Source: Streptomyces sp. NBC_01294
Lineage (GTDB): Bacteria > Actinomycetota > Actinomycetes > Streptomycetales > Streptomycetaceae
Direction: 5' to 3'
Length of the DNA: 64,000 nt
Assembly (NCBI RefSeq): GCF_035917235.1
Contig: NZ_CP108423.1
Span: 2,297,001-2,361,000 of the forward strand
Shown: in pieces, positions 41,133 through 50,424 of the stretch
Numbering within the stretch: the stretch's first letter is position 1
How the letters are laid out: each line of letters opens with the position of its first letter
Notes under the pieces: model-generated
What the model was told of the DNA's origin: nothing
Database searches by the model: none
Seen by the model: the letters and a program-made list of their open reading frames with translations, nothing else
Program-made: the position numbers and the translations under genes

Positions 41133-41714
41133 TCAGCCCCGGACGCCCCGCAGCGCCATGGCGACGGCAGCCTCCGTCACCACATCGGGATCCTCCGCGG
41201 CCCCGAGCTCGATCCGCCGCACAGCCGCGTCCACAACCCCCTGCAAGAGCATCGCGGCCAGCCTCGGCTCCGCCTGCCCCAGCGAACTCAGCGCCTCGAC
41301 GATCATCGCCACCAGCCCGCCGTGGGCCGCGCGGATCTTCTCGCGCGCGCCGGCGTCCAGCTCGCTCGCCGAGATCGCCACCACGGCCCGGTGCCGCCGG
41401 TCGCCCACCAGCCCCAACTGGCTCCGCACGTAGGCCTCGATCTTCGCCTCCGGCGACTCCGCCTGCTCCATCGCCGCCTCGATCTCGGCGGCCCACACGG
41501 GGAAGTCCACGGCGCACAGCTCTTCGACCACGGCGGCGCGGGAGCGGAAGTACTCGTACACGGAGGACCGGGCGAGGCCGGTCCGCTCCGCGAGGGCGGG
41601 GAAGGTCAGCGCCTCCGTCCCGCCTTCGGACAGCAGGGAACGCGCAGCGTCCAAGAGGGCGCCGCGCTGCATCGACCGGTGCTCGGCCACGGAGGCCGCT
41701 CGAATCCTGGGCAC
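41133..41714 (-). CDS. TetR family transcriptional regulator
   Basis: A 193-residue regulator. The helix-turn-helix lies in residues about 15-60: [20 protein letters not shown] then [20 protein letters not shown]. The C-terminal ligand domain is all-helical and divergent ([20 protein letters not shown]). GTG 41714 is chosen; a TACAGT element just upstream could be a -10 of a nearly leaderless transcript. It follows whiG by 28 bases on the same strand. The target is unknown. Confidence 0.85.
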   Translation of the reverse strand: MPRIRAASVAEHRSMQRGALLDAARSLLSEGGTEALTFPALAERTGLARSSVYEYFRSRAAVVEELCAVDFPVWAAEIEAAMEQAESPEAKIEAYVRSQLGLVGDRRHRAVVAISASELDAGAREKIRAAHGGLVAMIVEALSSLGQAEPRLAAMLLQGVVDAAVRRIELGAAEDPDVVTEAAVAMALRGVRG

Positions 41715-41742
41715 ACGTCCACTGTACGGAGGTACCGCAACC

Positions 41743-42579
41743 TCACCGCCCCACATCCGCCAACTTCGCGCGCAGTTGCAGGACGGACTTGGTGTGGATC
41801 TGACTGACCCGGCTCTCGGTGACGCCCAGCACGTTGCCGATCTCCGCCAGCGTGAGGCCCTCGTAGTAGTAGAGGGTCACCACCGTCTTCTCCCGCTCGG
41901 GCAGCGTGTTGATGGCCCGAGCCAGCAAGCGCCGCAGTTCGCGGTCCTCCGCCACCTCCACCGGGTTGTCGGCGGCGGTGTCCTCCAGGGTGTCCATCAG
42001 CGAGAGGCGGTCGCCGCCCTCCCCGCCGACGTGCAGCAGCTCCTCCAGGGCGACCACGTTCGCCAGGGACAACTGGCTGAAGACGGTGTGGAGATCCTCC
42101 ACACCGATCCCCATCTCCCCGGCGACCTCGCTCTCCGTGGGGGTGCGCCGCAGCTGGGCCTCCAGCGTGGCGTAGGCCCGCTCCACGGCCCGTGCCTTCT
42201 GCCGGACCGAGCGGGGGATCCAGTCCAGCGCCCGCAGCTCGTCGATCATCGCGCCGCGGATCCGGGTGATCGCGTACGTCTCGAACTTGATCGACCGGTC
42301 GATGTCGAACTTCTCGATGGCGTCGATCAGGCCGAAGACCCCGGAGGAGACGAAGTCGGCCTGCTCCACATTGGGCGGCAGGCCCACGCTGACGCGGCCG
42401 GCGACGTACTTCACCAGGGGCGAGTAGTGCAGGATCAGCTGCTCCCGCAGCCGTTCGTCACCGGAGTCCTTGTACGAGCGCCACAGCACCTCCAGGGACG
42501 AGGGCGCGGTGGACCGCACGCCGCCGCGGGCAGCGGGGGGCACCGCAGCGCGGTCAGACCCTGGGGTGTGCTGGGGCAT
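41743..42579 (-). CDS. whiG: RNA polymerase sigma factor WhiG
   Basis: A 278-residue FliA/WhiG-type sigma factor. Region 2 contains [20 protein letters not shown] and [18 protein letters not shown]. Region 3 has [20 protein letters not shown], and region 4 [20 protein letters not shown] with [23 protein letters not shown] 42579 gives [15 protein letters not shown], the N terminus of Streptomyces WhiG, and the length is as expected. WhiG commits aerial hyphae to sporulation and directs whiH and whiI. The 239-base upstream gap holds its promoter region. Confidence 0.97.
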   Translation of the reverse strand: MPQHTPGSDRAAVPPAARGGVRSTAPSSLEVLWRSYKDSGDERLREQLILHYSPLVKYVAGRVSVGLPPNVEQADFVSSGVFGLIDAIEKFDIDRSIKFETYAITRIRGAMIDELRALDWIPRSVRQKARAVERAYATLEAQLRRTPTESEVAGEMGIGVEDLHTVFSQLSLANVVALEELLHVGGEGGDRLSLMDTLEDTAADNPVEVAEDRELRRLLARAINTLPEREKTVVTLYYYEGLTLAEIGNVLGVTESRVSQIHTKSVLQLRAKLADVGR

Positions 42580-42818
42580 GCTTCGCCTTTGCCGGAGCCG
42601 GATTCCTTGGGAGCGTAGCGTGACGGAAGTGTCGCGGTGCGCGAAGAGTACGGGATGGCGCGGGGGCACAAGGGCGTCCCGACTCGCGCGCACGACCCGG
42701 GACCGGCGCCTGGCGCACGGTCCCGACGACTGCCACCGGGAAGACCGCGTCTCTCATCGGTTTCACTCTTTCACCGGAACACCCCAGGTCAACGACCGCC
42801 TCGCCGGGTGGCATCGGT

Positions 42819-43964
42819 TTATGTGCCACCTCCAGCCGTTTGTCTGCTCAACTGCCAACCGTCGCCCTGCCGTTCGACGAACCCCAGAGAGTGAAGTTCG
42901 TACAGTCTGCCGATGACTTCATCGGCGCCGGTGCCGGAGGCAAGTGCCAACTCCGCCGCGTCCACCGGGCGCCCGGCCGGGAGTGCTTCGAGCACGCGCA
43001 CGGTGTCCCGGTCCAGCAGGTCCCGGGCCAGCACCGGGCCGCGCCGCTCGGGAGCCAGCTCACCGATGGAACCGACCAGTTCCGCCACCTCCGCCGCGTC
43101 GGTGACGAGCACTCCCTCGCCCCGCAGCAGTTCGTGCACCCCGGCCGAGAGCCCGCTGGTGGCGGGTCCCGGGACGCCCATCGTGAACCGCCCGAGCTGC
43201 TGGGCCCGCCGGGCCGTGACCAGGGATCCGCTGCGGTGGGCGGCCTCCACGACGACCGTGCCCCGGGTGAGGGCGGCGATGACCCGGTTGCGCAGCACGA
43301 ACCGGCTCGGCGTCGGATGGCTGCCGGGCGGCAGCTCCCCGAGGACCAGCCCCTGGCCGGCGATCCGGCCGAGCAGCCCGGCGTGTCCGCGCGGGTAGGC
43401 GACGTCCACTCCGCAGGCCAGCACCGCCGCGGTGGCGCCGCCCGCGGCGAGGGCCCCGCGGTGGGCGGCGCCGTCGATCCCGAACGCGGCGCCGGAGACG
43501 ACGACCCAGCCCCGCTCGGCGAGCCCGGCGGCCAGGGTCTGGGCCATGTGCGCGCCGTACGGGGTGCAGGCCCGGGCGCCCACCAGGGCGACGGAACGCA
43601 GTGCCCAGGTCCTCAGGTTGGGCCGGCCCCGCAGCCACAGCCCGACGGGCCGTTCGTCGCCGAGGTCGTCGAGCTGGGTCGGCCACTCCGCCGATCCCGG
43701 ACACACGAACCGGCCTCCCGACTCGGCGGCCAGCGCGAGGTCGCGCCGGGGGTCGGCCAGGGCCGCCCGTCTGCGGTAGCCCGCGAGCCGCTCCGGCCGC
43801 ACCCCGCCCGGAGCGTGCGACGGGTCCTCGGGCGCGGTCAGCAGCCGTATCAGTCCCGCCGCGCCGTACTCCCGCAGCCACCGCCCGCCGTGCGCGTCCC
43901 CGGGCTCCAGCACCCGGGTCAGCGCGGCCCGCGCCAGCACGTCCGCTTCCTCCGGCCCGGTCAT
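42819..43964 (-). CDS. dprA: DNA processing protein DprA
   Basis: A 381-residue protein. The Rossmann-like DprA domain holds VALVGARACTPYG, WVVVSGAAFGIDGAAHRGAL, GATAAVLACGVDVAYPRGHA and FVLRNRVIAALTRGTVVVEA. A C-terminal winged-helix-like domain follows (RVLEALPAGRPVDAAELAL). It loads RecA on incoming single-stranded DNA in transformable bacteria; its role in Streptomyces is unclear. The ATG overlaps the ComM-like gene's stop (ATGA at 43961-43964). Confidence 0.94.
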   Translation of the reverse strand: MTGPEEADVLARAALTRVLEPGDAHGGRWLREYGAAGLIRLLTAPEDPSHAPGGVRPERLAGYRRRAALADPRRDLALAAESGGRFVCPGSAEWPTQLDDLGDERPVGLWLRGRPNLRTWALRSVALVGARACTPYGAHMAQTLAAGLAERGWVVVSGAAFGIDGAAHRGALAAGGATAAVLACGVDVAYPRGHAGLLGRIAGQGLVLGELPPGSHPTPSRFVLRNRVIAALTRGTVVVEAAHRSGSLVTARRAQQLGRFTMGVPGPATSGLSAGVHELLRGEGVLVTDAAEVAELVGSIGELAPERRGPVLARDLLDRDTVRVLEALPAGRPVDAAELALASGTGADEVIGRLYELHSLGFVERQGDGWQLSRQTAGGGT

Positions 43965-45595
43965 CTCCCGTCCCCCGTCTGCGGCATCGCCCCGCGGGCG
44001 ATCCCGGTCCGCAGCTCCAGCGCCACGGCCACGTCCAGCGCCTCGGGCCGGTCCCGCCCGCGCAGGTCGGCCACGGTCCAGGCGACCCGCAGGACCCGGT
44101 CCAGCCCGCGGGCGGTGAGCAGTCCCCGTTCGAGATCGCGTTCGGCCTGCGCCAGTGCTCCCGGACCGGCCTGCCACCGGGTCCGCAATTCCTGCCCGGG
44201 CACTTCGGAGTTGAGCCGCCAGGGGGTGTCGGCGAGCCGGACGGCGGCGCGCTCCCTGGCCTCCCGCACCCGGTCGGCGACGGCCGCGGTGGACTCCCCC
44301 CGGCCACCCTGACCCAGCAGATCGGACCGGGTCACGGGCTCGACCTCCACCCTCAGGTCCACCCGGTCGAGCAGCGGCCCGGACAGTCGCGCCTGATAGC
44401 GCCGGATCACCGAGGGCGGGCATTCGCACCCCGCTCCGTGCAGGGTGTGTCTGCCGCACGGGCACGGGTTCGCGGCGAGCACCATCAGGAACCGGGCGGG
44501 CAGCCTGACCACTCCGGCGGCGCGGGCGATGACCACGTGTCCCGATTCGAGGGGCTGCCGCAGTGCGTCCAGCGCCCGGCTGTGGAACTCCGCGGCCTCG
44601 TCCAAGAAGAGAATTCCCCGGTGCGCCAGGGAGACCGCTCCCGGCCTGGGGATCCCGGTCCCGCCGCCCACGAGGGACTGCATCGTCGCCGAGTGGTGCG
44701 GTGCGCAGTAGGGCGGCCTGGAGACCAGCGGTTCACCGGGCGGGAGGATTCCCGCGACCGAGTGGACGGCTGTGACCTCCACGGAGTCCTGGCGGGTGAG
44801 CGGCGGCAGGATCCAGGGCAGCCGCTCGGCCAGCATCGTCTTGCCTGCTCCGGGCGGCCCGCTGAGGAAGAGGTGGTGCCCTCCGGCGGCCGCCACCTCC
44901 AGCGCGCGGCGCGCCGTGTGCTGCCCGGCCACGTCGGCGAGATCGGGGAAATCCGTACAGTCCCCGCCCCCCGGGCGGCCCGGGGCGAGGCCGGTGCCCA
45001 GTCCCGCGCCCGGGACGAGCAGTCCGGCCAGTATCGGGTCCGGGCGGCCCGGAGGGTCGGGGGCCTCCTCCTCGGGCACCACCCCGCCGGTCAGGACCGC
45101 GATGAGCTGGCGCAGGCTGCGCACGCCGAGCACCGAGACGTCCGGCACGAGCGCGGCCTCGGCGGCACACTGCTGCGGCACCACCACCTGCCGGTATCCG
45201 GCCTCGGCCGCGGCGAGGACCGCCGGGAGGATGCCGCGGACCGGACGCACCCGGCCGTCCAGCCCCAGCTCCCCGATGAGCACGAGATCGGCGATCGCGC
45301 CCGGATCGACCACCTCCGCGGCCCCGAGCACGGCAGCCGCGACAGCCAGGTCGAATCCGGCGCCCGATTTCGGGACGGAGGCCGGGCTGAGCCCGACCGT
45401 GAGCTTCTTCTGCGGCCAGGCCGCCCCCGAGTTGACCACGGCCGCACGCACCCGGTCCCGGCTCTCGACCAGGGTCTTGTCCGGCAGTCCCACCAGGGTG
45501 AAGGCCGCGACCCCGGGCTCCAGGTCGGCCTGCACCTCGACCACCACGCCGTCGACCCCGACGAGGGCCACCGAGCAGGCTCGCGCGAAGCCCAT
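43961..45595 (-). CDS. comM: YifB/ComM-family Mg-chelatase-like AAA ATPase
   Basis: A 544-residue ATPase. The N-terminal Lon-like substrate domain ([40 protein letters not shown]) precedes the AAA module with Walker A GPPGAGKTM, Walker B GILFLDEAAEF and ANPCPCGRHTLHGAGCECPP, the diagnostic cysteine-rich insertion. E. coli ComM is a branch-migration helicase for recombination. Its ATG overlaps the yraN stop (TGATG), and its stop overlaps dprA. Confidence 0.93.
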   Translation of the reverse strand: MGFARACSVALVGVDGVVVEVQADLEPGVAAFTLVGLPDKTLVESRDRVRAAVVNSGAAWPQKKLTVGLSPASVPKSGAGFDLAVAAAVLGAAEVVDPGAIADLVLIGELGLDGRVRPVRGILPAVLAAAEAGYRQVVVPQQCAAEAALVPDVSVLGVRSLRQLIAVLTGGVVPEEEAPDPPGRPDPILAGLLVPGAGLGTGLAPGRPGGGDCTDFPDLADVAGQHTARRALEVAAAGGHHLFLSGPPGAGKTMLAERLPWILPPLTRQDSVEVTAVHSVAGILPPGEPLVSRPPYCAPHHSATMQSLVGGGTGIPRPGAVSLAHRGILFLDEAAEFHSRALDALRQPLESGHVVIARAAGVVRLPARFLMVLAANPCPCGRHTLHGAGCECPPSVIRRYQARLSGPLLDRVDLRVEVEPVTRSDLLGQGGRGESTAAVADRVREARERAAVRLADTPWRLNSEVPGQELRTRWQAGPGALAQAERDLERGLLTARGLDRVLRVAWTVADLRGRDRPEALDVAVALELRTGIARGAMPQTGDGR

Positions 45596-45966
45596 CAGGC
45601 CACCCCCCTGACGTGTTCCACCAGGGGCGCGCCGCGCCGGGGCAGCAGGACTCCGACGAGGTCGATGCGCACCCCGCCCGCGGGTGGCCCGCCGTGGTCG
45701 GCGAGCCAGCGCCCGGCGAGCCCGCGCAATCGCTCGGCCTTGGCGGGCCGCACGGCGGCCATCGGGTGCTCGAACGCACCCGCCCGGCGGGTCTTGACCT
45801 CGCACACGACGAGGGCGTCCCCGTCCCGCGCGACGATGTCGATCTCCCCGCTGCGGCACCGCCAGTTCCGCGCGATCACGGTCATGCCGGCCTCGGTCAG
45901 CCGCCGTGCCGCGAGATCCTCGCCGTACCGCCCCAATGCCTGCTGTGCCACGCCCTTCGCGTTCAT
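45595..45966 (-). CDS. yraN: YraN family (UPF0102) nuclease-fold protein
   Basis: A 123-residue protein. [37 protein letters not shown] and [10 protein letters not shown] carry the E-D-ExK motif of the restriction-endonuclease-like fold. The family is widely conserved, usually near rnhB/dprA genes; the precise role is unknown. Coupled to the ComM-like gene by TGATG. The 107-base gap upstream to the DUF2469 gene shows no feature I can name. Confidence 0.92.
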   Translation of the reverse strand: MNAKGVAQQALGRYGEDLAARRLTEAGMTVIARNWRCRSGEIDIVARDGDALVVCEVKTRRAGAFEHPMAAVRPAKAERLRGLAGRWLADHGGPPAGGVRIDLVGVLLPRRGAPLVEHVRGVA

Positions 45967-46073
45967 CCGGCACCACCTCCGGCACCGACGATCCCGCGCG
46001 CCCGCCCACCTTGTGGATCTTGGTGGACAACCCGGCCGTTGTGGACAACCTCGTCACCCTTCCGGGTGAACGG

Positions 46074-46382
46074 TCAGCTCCCGGGCAGTTCGAGGTCGCT
46101 CTTGTTGAGCTCCTCGATGTTCACGTCCTTGAAGGTCAGCACGCGCACCTGCTTCACGAAGCGGGCCGGCCGGTACATGTCCCAGACCCAGGCGTCGGCC
46201 ATCGAGACCTCGAAGAACACCTCCCCCTGGACCGAGTGCACCTGCATCTCGTAGTCGTTGGTGAGGTAGAAACGGCGTTCGGTCTCGATCACGTACTTGA
46301 ACAGCCCGACGACGTCGCGGTACTCCCGATAGAGCTTCAGCTCCATCTCGGTCTCGTACTTCTCGAGGTCCTCGGCGCTCAT
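46074..46382 (-). CDS. DUF2469 domain protein
   Basis: A 102-residue acidic actinobacterial protein: MSAEDLEKYETEMELKLYRE then YRDVVGLFKYVIETERRFYL and VSMADAWVWDMYRPARFVKQ. Widely conserved next to signal peptidase and rnhB/yraN genes in actinobacteria, but of unknown function. ATG 46382 has GGGGAA upstream. It follows the Nudix gene by 13 bases on the same strand. Confidence 0.93.
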   Translation of the reverse strand: MSAEDLEKYETEMELKLYREYRDVVGLFKYVIETERRFYLTNDYEMQVHSVQGEVFFEVSMADAWVWDMYRPARFVKQVRVLTFKDVNIEELNKSDLELPGS

Positions 46383-46395
46383 GGCATGTTCCCCT

Positions 46396-46941
46396 TCAGC
46401 CGTGCGTCCCCCTATTGTGCGCCAGGCCCATGCGCCCCTTAACGATTTCCGGGGCCAGGACCACCGGCGCACCCGGAGGACCGTCGTCGAGCAGCGTACG
46501 GAGCAGCTCGGCGAGTCTGGTCGGGTACACCGTCTCACGGGCCGCGAGAAGTTCCTCGGAGGTCCACCACCTGGCTCCGCTGACGCTGCGCCGCTCCAGC
46601 TCGGTGAGCCCGGCCGGCTCGGTCTCCGTCTGGGTGGTCCGGGCCAGGAAGTACCACTCGTCCTGTTCCCAGCGCCGCCCGTCGAAGGGAAAGGAGCAGT
46701 AGCGGTGCCACAGCACCGGACCCAGCTCCACCTCGGTGATCCCCGTTTCCTCCGCCAGCTCGCGCAGTGCGGCCTGCTCCCGGGTCTCCGTCCCCTCCAG
46801 CCCGCCCCCCGGCGTGAACCACCAGTCGTCCGAGGGGTCCGCCGGCTCGAAGCCGTGCAGCAGCAGGATCCGGTCCGCCGGGTCCAGCAGGATCACCCGC
46901 GACACCTTCCGCCGGCCGGCCCCGGCCGGGTCAGCGGACAC
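46396..46941 (-). CDS. Nudix hydrolase
   Basis: A 181-residue hydrolase. The full Nudix box lies near residues 45-68: GGGLEGTETREQAALRELAE followed by ETGI. RVILLDPADRILLLHGFEP precedes it. The substrate, a nucleoside diphosphate derivative, cannot be inferred. GTG 46941 overlaps the end of sipZ by 11 bases, so the two are translationally linked. Confidence 0.92.
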   Translation of the reverse strand: MSADPAGAGRRKVSRVILLDPADRILLLHGFEPADPSDDWWFTPGGGLEGTETREQAALRELAEETGITEVELGPVLWHRYCSFPFDGRRWEQDEWYFLARTTQTETEPAGLTELERRSVSGARWWTSEELLAARETVYPTRLAELLRTLLDDGPPGAPVVLAPEIVKGRMGLAHNRGTHG

Positions 46942-47713
46942 CGGCCCGCTCCTGCTTCCGCCCGCGCCCCAGGGCCCGTACGAGTGGCCCGTACGCGGCG
47001 CCCAGCACCACCAGGGCGGCTCCGGCCACCACCGCCGCCAGCTGGAGCCGCAGCGGGCCCGGCCGGGAGGTTCCGCCGGGCAGGTCGGCGTACGTCGCCG
47101 GCCGGTCCAGCATCGTCACGGAAGGCCAGGCCAGGGCGTCGACGCGGGCACTGACGGCCGACCGGGGCACCGTCCCCTGCCCGGCCTCCTGAAGGTGGGC
47201 CCGGGAGTCCAGCGAGGCGGCGCGCCGGTCGCCCAGCAGGAAGAGGTTCCCCTCGGGGACCGTCACCTCGAAGGGCGTGCCGGGGGAAGGGGCCTGTCCG
47301 GGCGGCATGGCCAGGCCCGTCTCCGGCCCGGTGGTGTCGGCGTACGGCTCGTCCAGGGGGGTGCCGTTCACCGTCAGCTCGCCGCCCGCGCCGCAGCACT
47401 TCACGGTGTCGCCGCCGATGCCGACGACCCGCTTGACCATGGGCAGGTCGCTCCACATGGAATCAGTGAAGATGACCACGTCGCCGCGGCGCACCTCACC
47501 GCCGTCGATGCGCTGCGCCAGCACCCGGTCCCCGGGCCGCACGGTCGGCATCATCGAGTCGGTCGGCACCGTGTAGGGCCGGTAGACGAACGCCCCCCAC
47601 ACGAAGCCTCCGAGGAAGAGCGCAAAACCGATGGCCACGGCGAGTCCCGACAGCACATTGCCGAGACCGCCGCGGCCGTCCTTGCCCCCGCGTATTGCTT
47701 GTGTTCCGCCCAT
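46931..47713 (-). CDS. sipZ: type I signal peptidase SipZ
   Basis: A 260-residue membrane protease that removes Sec/Tat signal peptides. An N-terminal membrane anchor (VLSGLAVAIGFALFLGGFVW) is followed by the catalytic serine in VPTDSMMPTVRPGDRVLAQR, the catalytic lysine in MVKRVVGIGGDTVKC, and the box LLGDRRAASLDSR. It has a second C-terminal membrane segment (LAAVVAGAALVVLGAAYG). It is the fourth of four adjacent paralogues. In S. lividans sipZ starts a separate transcript with unrelated genes, and the overlap with the Nudix gene here agrees. Confidence 0.93.
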   Translation of the reverse strand: MGGTQAIRGGKDGRGGLGNVLSGLAVAIGFALFLGGFVWGAFVYRPYTVPTDSMMPTVRPGDRVLAQRIDGGEVRRGDVVIFTDSMWSDLPMVKRVVGIGGDTVKCCGAGGELTVNGTPLDEPYADTTGPETGLAMPPGQAPSPGTPFEVTVPEGNLFLLGDRRAASLDSRAHLQEAGQGTVPRSAVSARVDALAWPSVTMLDRPATYADLPGGTSRPGPLRLQLAAVVAGAALVVLGAAYGPLVRALGRGRKQERAGVR

Positions 47714-47756
47714 GCCAGCGCCCCCACACTTCGGGATCGTCTACCTGGGCGGCACC

Positions 47757-48665
47757 CTACCGGGCGGTACGACCGGTGGTCAGCTTCCGCCGGCGCCACA
47801 TGACGATCGGAACCGCGCCCGCGAACCCCAGCGCGGCCGGTCCCAGCCCGACCGGTGCCAGTCCGGAGGCCCCGAGGCCGATCGCGGTCGCCGCCGCCTG
47901 GTTGTTGATGCCCGGCTGGTCGAAGGTCTCAGGGATCGGCAGCGTGGACCAGCGGCTGATCGGCCACGCGACCACCACGGCACGCCCGACGACCTTGTCG
48001 ACCGGCACGAAGCCCTGGGTGGAGTCCTGCATGTGCCAGCGGGAGTCCTGGGAGTTCTGCCGGTGGTCGCCCATCACCCAGATCTTGCCCTTGGGCACGG
48101 TGATCGGGCCGAAGGGGGCGTCGTCGCACGCCGTGTTGCCGGGGTAGATGTACGGCTCGTCGAGCTCCTTGCCGTTGACGACGACCGGTCCCCCCTTCTT
48201 GCACTCGACCGTGTCCCCGCCGATGGCGATGGTCCGCTTGATCAGGTCCTTCTCGGCGGGGTCCGGCATCAGGCCGATCTTGCTCAGGATCTGCTGAGCG
48301 AGGTTCGGCTCCGGGGTGGGCTCCCCCGAGAGCCAGTCCGCGGGGTCGTGGAAGACCACGACCTCACCGCGCTCCGGCTCGGATCCGAACCACGGGGTGA
48401 GCTTGTCCACCAGCACCCGGTCGCCGCGCTGCAGGGTGTTCTGCATCGAGTCGGACGGGATCGAGAACGCCTGGACCAGGAAGGTCTTGATCAGCAGGGC
48501 CAGCAGCAGGGCGATGCCGATGAGGATCGGGAGCTCCACCCAGAACGAGCGGTGCTTGCCGGCCTCGGCATCGTCGTCGGCGCCGTCCGCGCCCTCGACG
48601 GCATCGTCCGGCCACTCCCCGCCGTCGTCGGGCCCGGATCGTGCGCCTACCGCCACATCCCCCAC
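47757..48665 (-). CDS. sipY: type I signal peptidase SipY
   Basis: A 302-residue signal peptidase. An acidic N-terminal tail precedes the anchor ELPILIGIALLLALLIKTFL. The catalytic Ser is in IPSDSMQNTLQRGDRVLVDK, the catalytic Lys in DLIKRTIAIGGDTVEC, and the conserved box is VMGDHRQNSQDSR. A C-terminal membrane segment lies near VGLGPAALGFAGAVPIVM. Several in-frame GTG codons lie at the start; 48665 is best placed after GGAG, with 48671 the alternative. Confidence 0.93.
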   Translation of the reverse strand: MGDVAVGARSGPDDGGEWPDDAVEGADGADDDAEAGKHRSFWVELPILIGIALLLALLIKTFLVQAFSIPSDSMQNTLQRGDRVLVDKLTPWFGSEPERGEVVVFHDPADWLSGEPTPEPNLAQQILSKIGLMPDPAEKDLIKRTIAIGGDTVECKKGGPVVVNGKELDEPYIYPGNTACDDAPFGPITVPKGKIWVMGDHRQNSQDSRWHMQDSTQGFVPVDKVVGRAVVVAWPISRWSTLPIPETFDQPGINNQAAATAIGLGASGLAPVGLGPAALGFAGAVPIVMWRRRKLTTGRTAR

Positions 48666-48768
48666 ATCCACTCCTCACTCGCGATCGCCGCCCGCGTCGA
48701 ATCGGACACGGGCCCTCCCCTCCCTTAACGAGCGGGAGTTCCCTAAGGCTCGGGAGACCGAAGACACA

Positions 48769-49644
48769 CTATGCGAACGGAGCGCCCCGACGGCGCCGTT
48801 GGCGGCCGCGTTGGCGGCCGCGTCCCTCGCGCCGTGCCTGATCGGGAACCATGCGGAAGGTCGCGGGCTGTTCCAGCCGGTCCCAGTGCCCGAACGGCCA
48901 GGCGATCACCACGGCCTCCCCCACGACCCCGTTCTCGTCGATGGTCCCCTGGAAGGCCTCGTCGAGGTGGAAGCGGGAGTCGGCGGAATTCGCCCGGTGG
49001 TCGCCCATCACGAAGAGCCGGCCCGCCGGGACCTCCACCTCGAAGGTGATGTCCGACGGGTTGTTGCCCGGGTTCACGTACGGCTCGTCGAGCGGCGAGC
49101 CGTTGACGGTGACCCGGCCCCTGCTGTCGCAGCACTTGACCGTGTCCCCGCCGACGCCGATGACCCGCTTGATCAGGTCCTGCTCGTCGGCCGAGGGCAG
49201 CAGGCCGATGAAGGTCAGCGCCTGCTTGATCTGCTTGACCACGACCGGGTCCGGGGCCGGGCGGGCCGCCTCGCCCTTGAGCCAGCCGCCGGGGTCCTTG
49301 AACACGACGACGTCGCCGCGCTCGATCTTGGAGCCGAACCACGGGGTCAGCTTGTCCACGAGGACCCGGTCGCCGATCCGGATGGTCTGCTCCATGGAGC
49401 CCGACGGGATGAAGAAGGCCTGTACGAGGAAGGTCTTGAGGAGCAGGGCAATGCACAGCGCCACCACCACCAGCAGGGGCAGCTCGCCCGCCCTGCGGGT
49501 GCGGCGGCGCCGCCGCACCCTGCGGGCCAGCCGGCGCCGTTCGGCCCGGCCGCCCTGCACCACGGGCTCCGGTTCCGGCTCCGGCTCCGGCTCGGGCTCG
49601 GGCTCCGGCTCACGTCCGCCCCGGGGCCGTCCCCGGCTACCCAT
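48769..49644 (-). CDS. sipX: type I signal peptidase SipX with Glu-Pro repeat tail
   Basis: A 291-residue signal peptidase. The cytoplasmic N terminus has eight Glu-Pro dipeptides followed by a very Arg-rich stretch. One membrane anchor follows (LPLLVVVALCIALLLKTFLV). The catalytic Ser is in IPSGSMEQTIRIGDRVLVDK, the catalytic Lys in DLIKRVIGVGGDTVKC, and the box is VMGDHRANSADSR. The C terminus is an Arg-rich tail rather than a second membrane segment. ATG 49644 overlaps the sipW stop by eight bases. Confidence 0.93.
   Translation of the reverse strand: MGSRGRPRGGREPEPEPEPEPEPEPEPVVQGGRAERRRLARRVRRRRRTRRAGELPLLVVVALCIALLLKTFLVQAFFIPSGSMEQTIRIGDRVLVDKLTPWFGSKIERGDVVVFKDPGGWLKGEAARPAPDPVVVKQIKQALTFIGLLPSADEQDLIKRVIGVGGDTVKCCDSRGRVTVNGSPLDEPYVNPGNNPSDITFEVEVPAGRLFVMGDHRANSADSRFHLDEAFQGTIDENGVVGEAVVIAWPFGHWDRLEQPATFRMVPDQARREGRGRQRGRQRRRRGAPFA
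49564..49611 (-). repeat. hexanucleotide repeat encoding (Glu-Pro)8 in sipX
   Basis: Eight tandem 6-base units of the GGCTCC/GGCTCG/GGTTCC type (plus-strand sense) encode alternating Glu and Pro. Length can change by slippage without shifting the frame. Confidence 0.85.
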
Positions 49645-50380
49645 GACCGCCGCCGACGGCACCCCAGCGCGAGACCGGCCAGCCGATCCAGTCGGCCCGC
49701 CCGATCACCTTCTCCACCGGCACCATCCCCCCGCCCGGTTCTCCCAGGTGGTCCCGCGAGTCCCGGGACTGCGAGCGGTGATCACCCATCACCCACAGGC
49801 TTCCCAGCGGAACGACGATCCGGAAGGGCACCTTCGAGGGCGCGTCGCCGGGATACAGGTACGGCTCGTCCAGCGGGACGCCGTTGACCGCGACCCGCCC
49901 GCCCGCGTCGCAGCACACCACGTCGTCACCGCCCACGCCCACCACCCGCTTCACGAAGTCGGTGTCGGACGGCTCGGCGAGCCCGAGCGCCGAGGCCGCG
50001 CCGTGCAGCAGGGCGCCGACCGGATTGCCGTCGGGGCGTTCCCGTACGAAGGAGCCCGTGCCGTCGAAGACCACCAGGTCCCCGCGGCCCGGCTGATCGC
50101 TGAAACGGTACGCCAGCTTGTTGACCAGCACCCGGTCCCCGACCTGGAGCGTCGGCTCCATGGAGCGGCTCGGGATCAGGAAGGGCTGGACCACGAAGTT
50201 GCTGAACAGCAGCAGGAAGACGGTGCAGATCACACCGAGCGCTCCGGCCCGGCGCCAGGTCAGCGGGCGGGGCCGACCGGTCGCGGGCCGCCCGGTCCGG
50301 GAGAACGCAAAACGCGGCCGCCCTTCCCCCTCGACGGGGGAAGAGTGGCCGCGCTGCGTGTGAGGTGCTTCGGTGTCCAT
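49637..50380 (-). CDS. sipW: type I signal peptidase SipW
   Basis: A 247-residue signal peptidase. One membrane anchor (ALGVICTVFLLLFSNFVVQP), the catalytic Ser in IPSRSMEPTLQVGDRVLVNK, the catalytic Lys in DFVKRVVGVGGDDVVC, and the box VMGDHRSQSRDSR are present. There is no obvious second membrane segment. First of the four-gene cluster, it starts 44 bases after the rplS stop and overlaps sipX. The sipW-sipX-sipY operon followed by sipZ matches the arrangement reported in S. lividans. Confidence 0.93.
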   Translation of the reverse strand: MDTEAPHTQRGHSSPVEGEGRPRFAFSRTGRPATGRPRPLTWRRAGALGVICTVFLLLFSNFVVQPFLIPSRSMEPTLQVGDRVLVNKLAYRFSDQPGRGDLVVFDGTGSFVRERPDGNPVGALLHGAASALGLAEPSDTDFVKRVVGVGGDDVVCCDAGGRVAVNGVPLDEPYLYPGDAPSKVPFRIVVPLGSLWVMGDHRSQSRDSRDHLGEPGGGMVPVEKVIGRADWIGWPVSRWGAVGGGHG

Positions 50381-50424
50381 CGGGAGCGAGCCTATCCGGC
50401 CGCCCCCCGAACCCGGAGGCGACC

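Noticed and set aside
41133..41714. This TetR regulator as the protein binding the twin operators at 17534-17569
   Set aside because: It is 24 kb away, and its own upstream region has no CTGAACAnGTTCAG palindrome, so there is no sequence support for a link.
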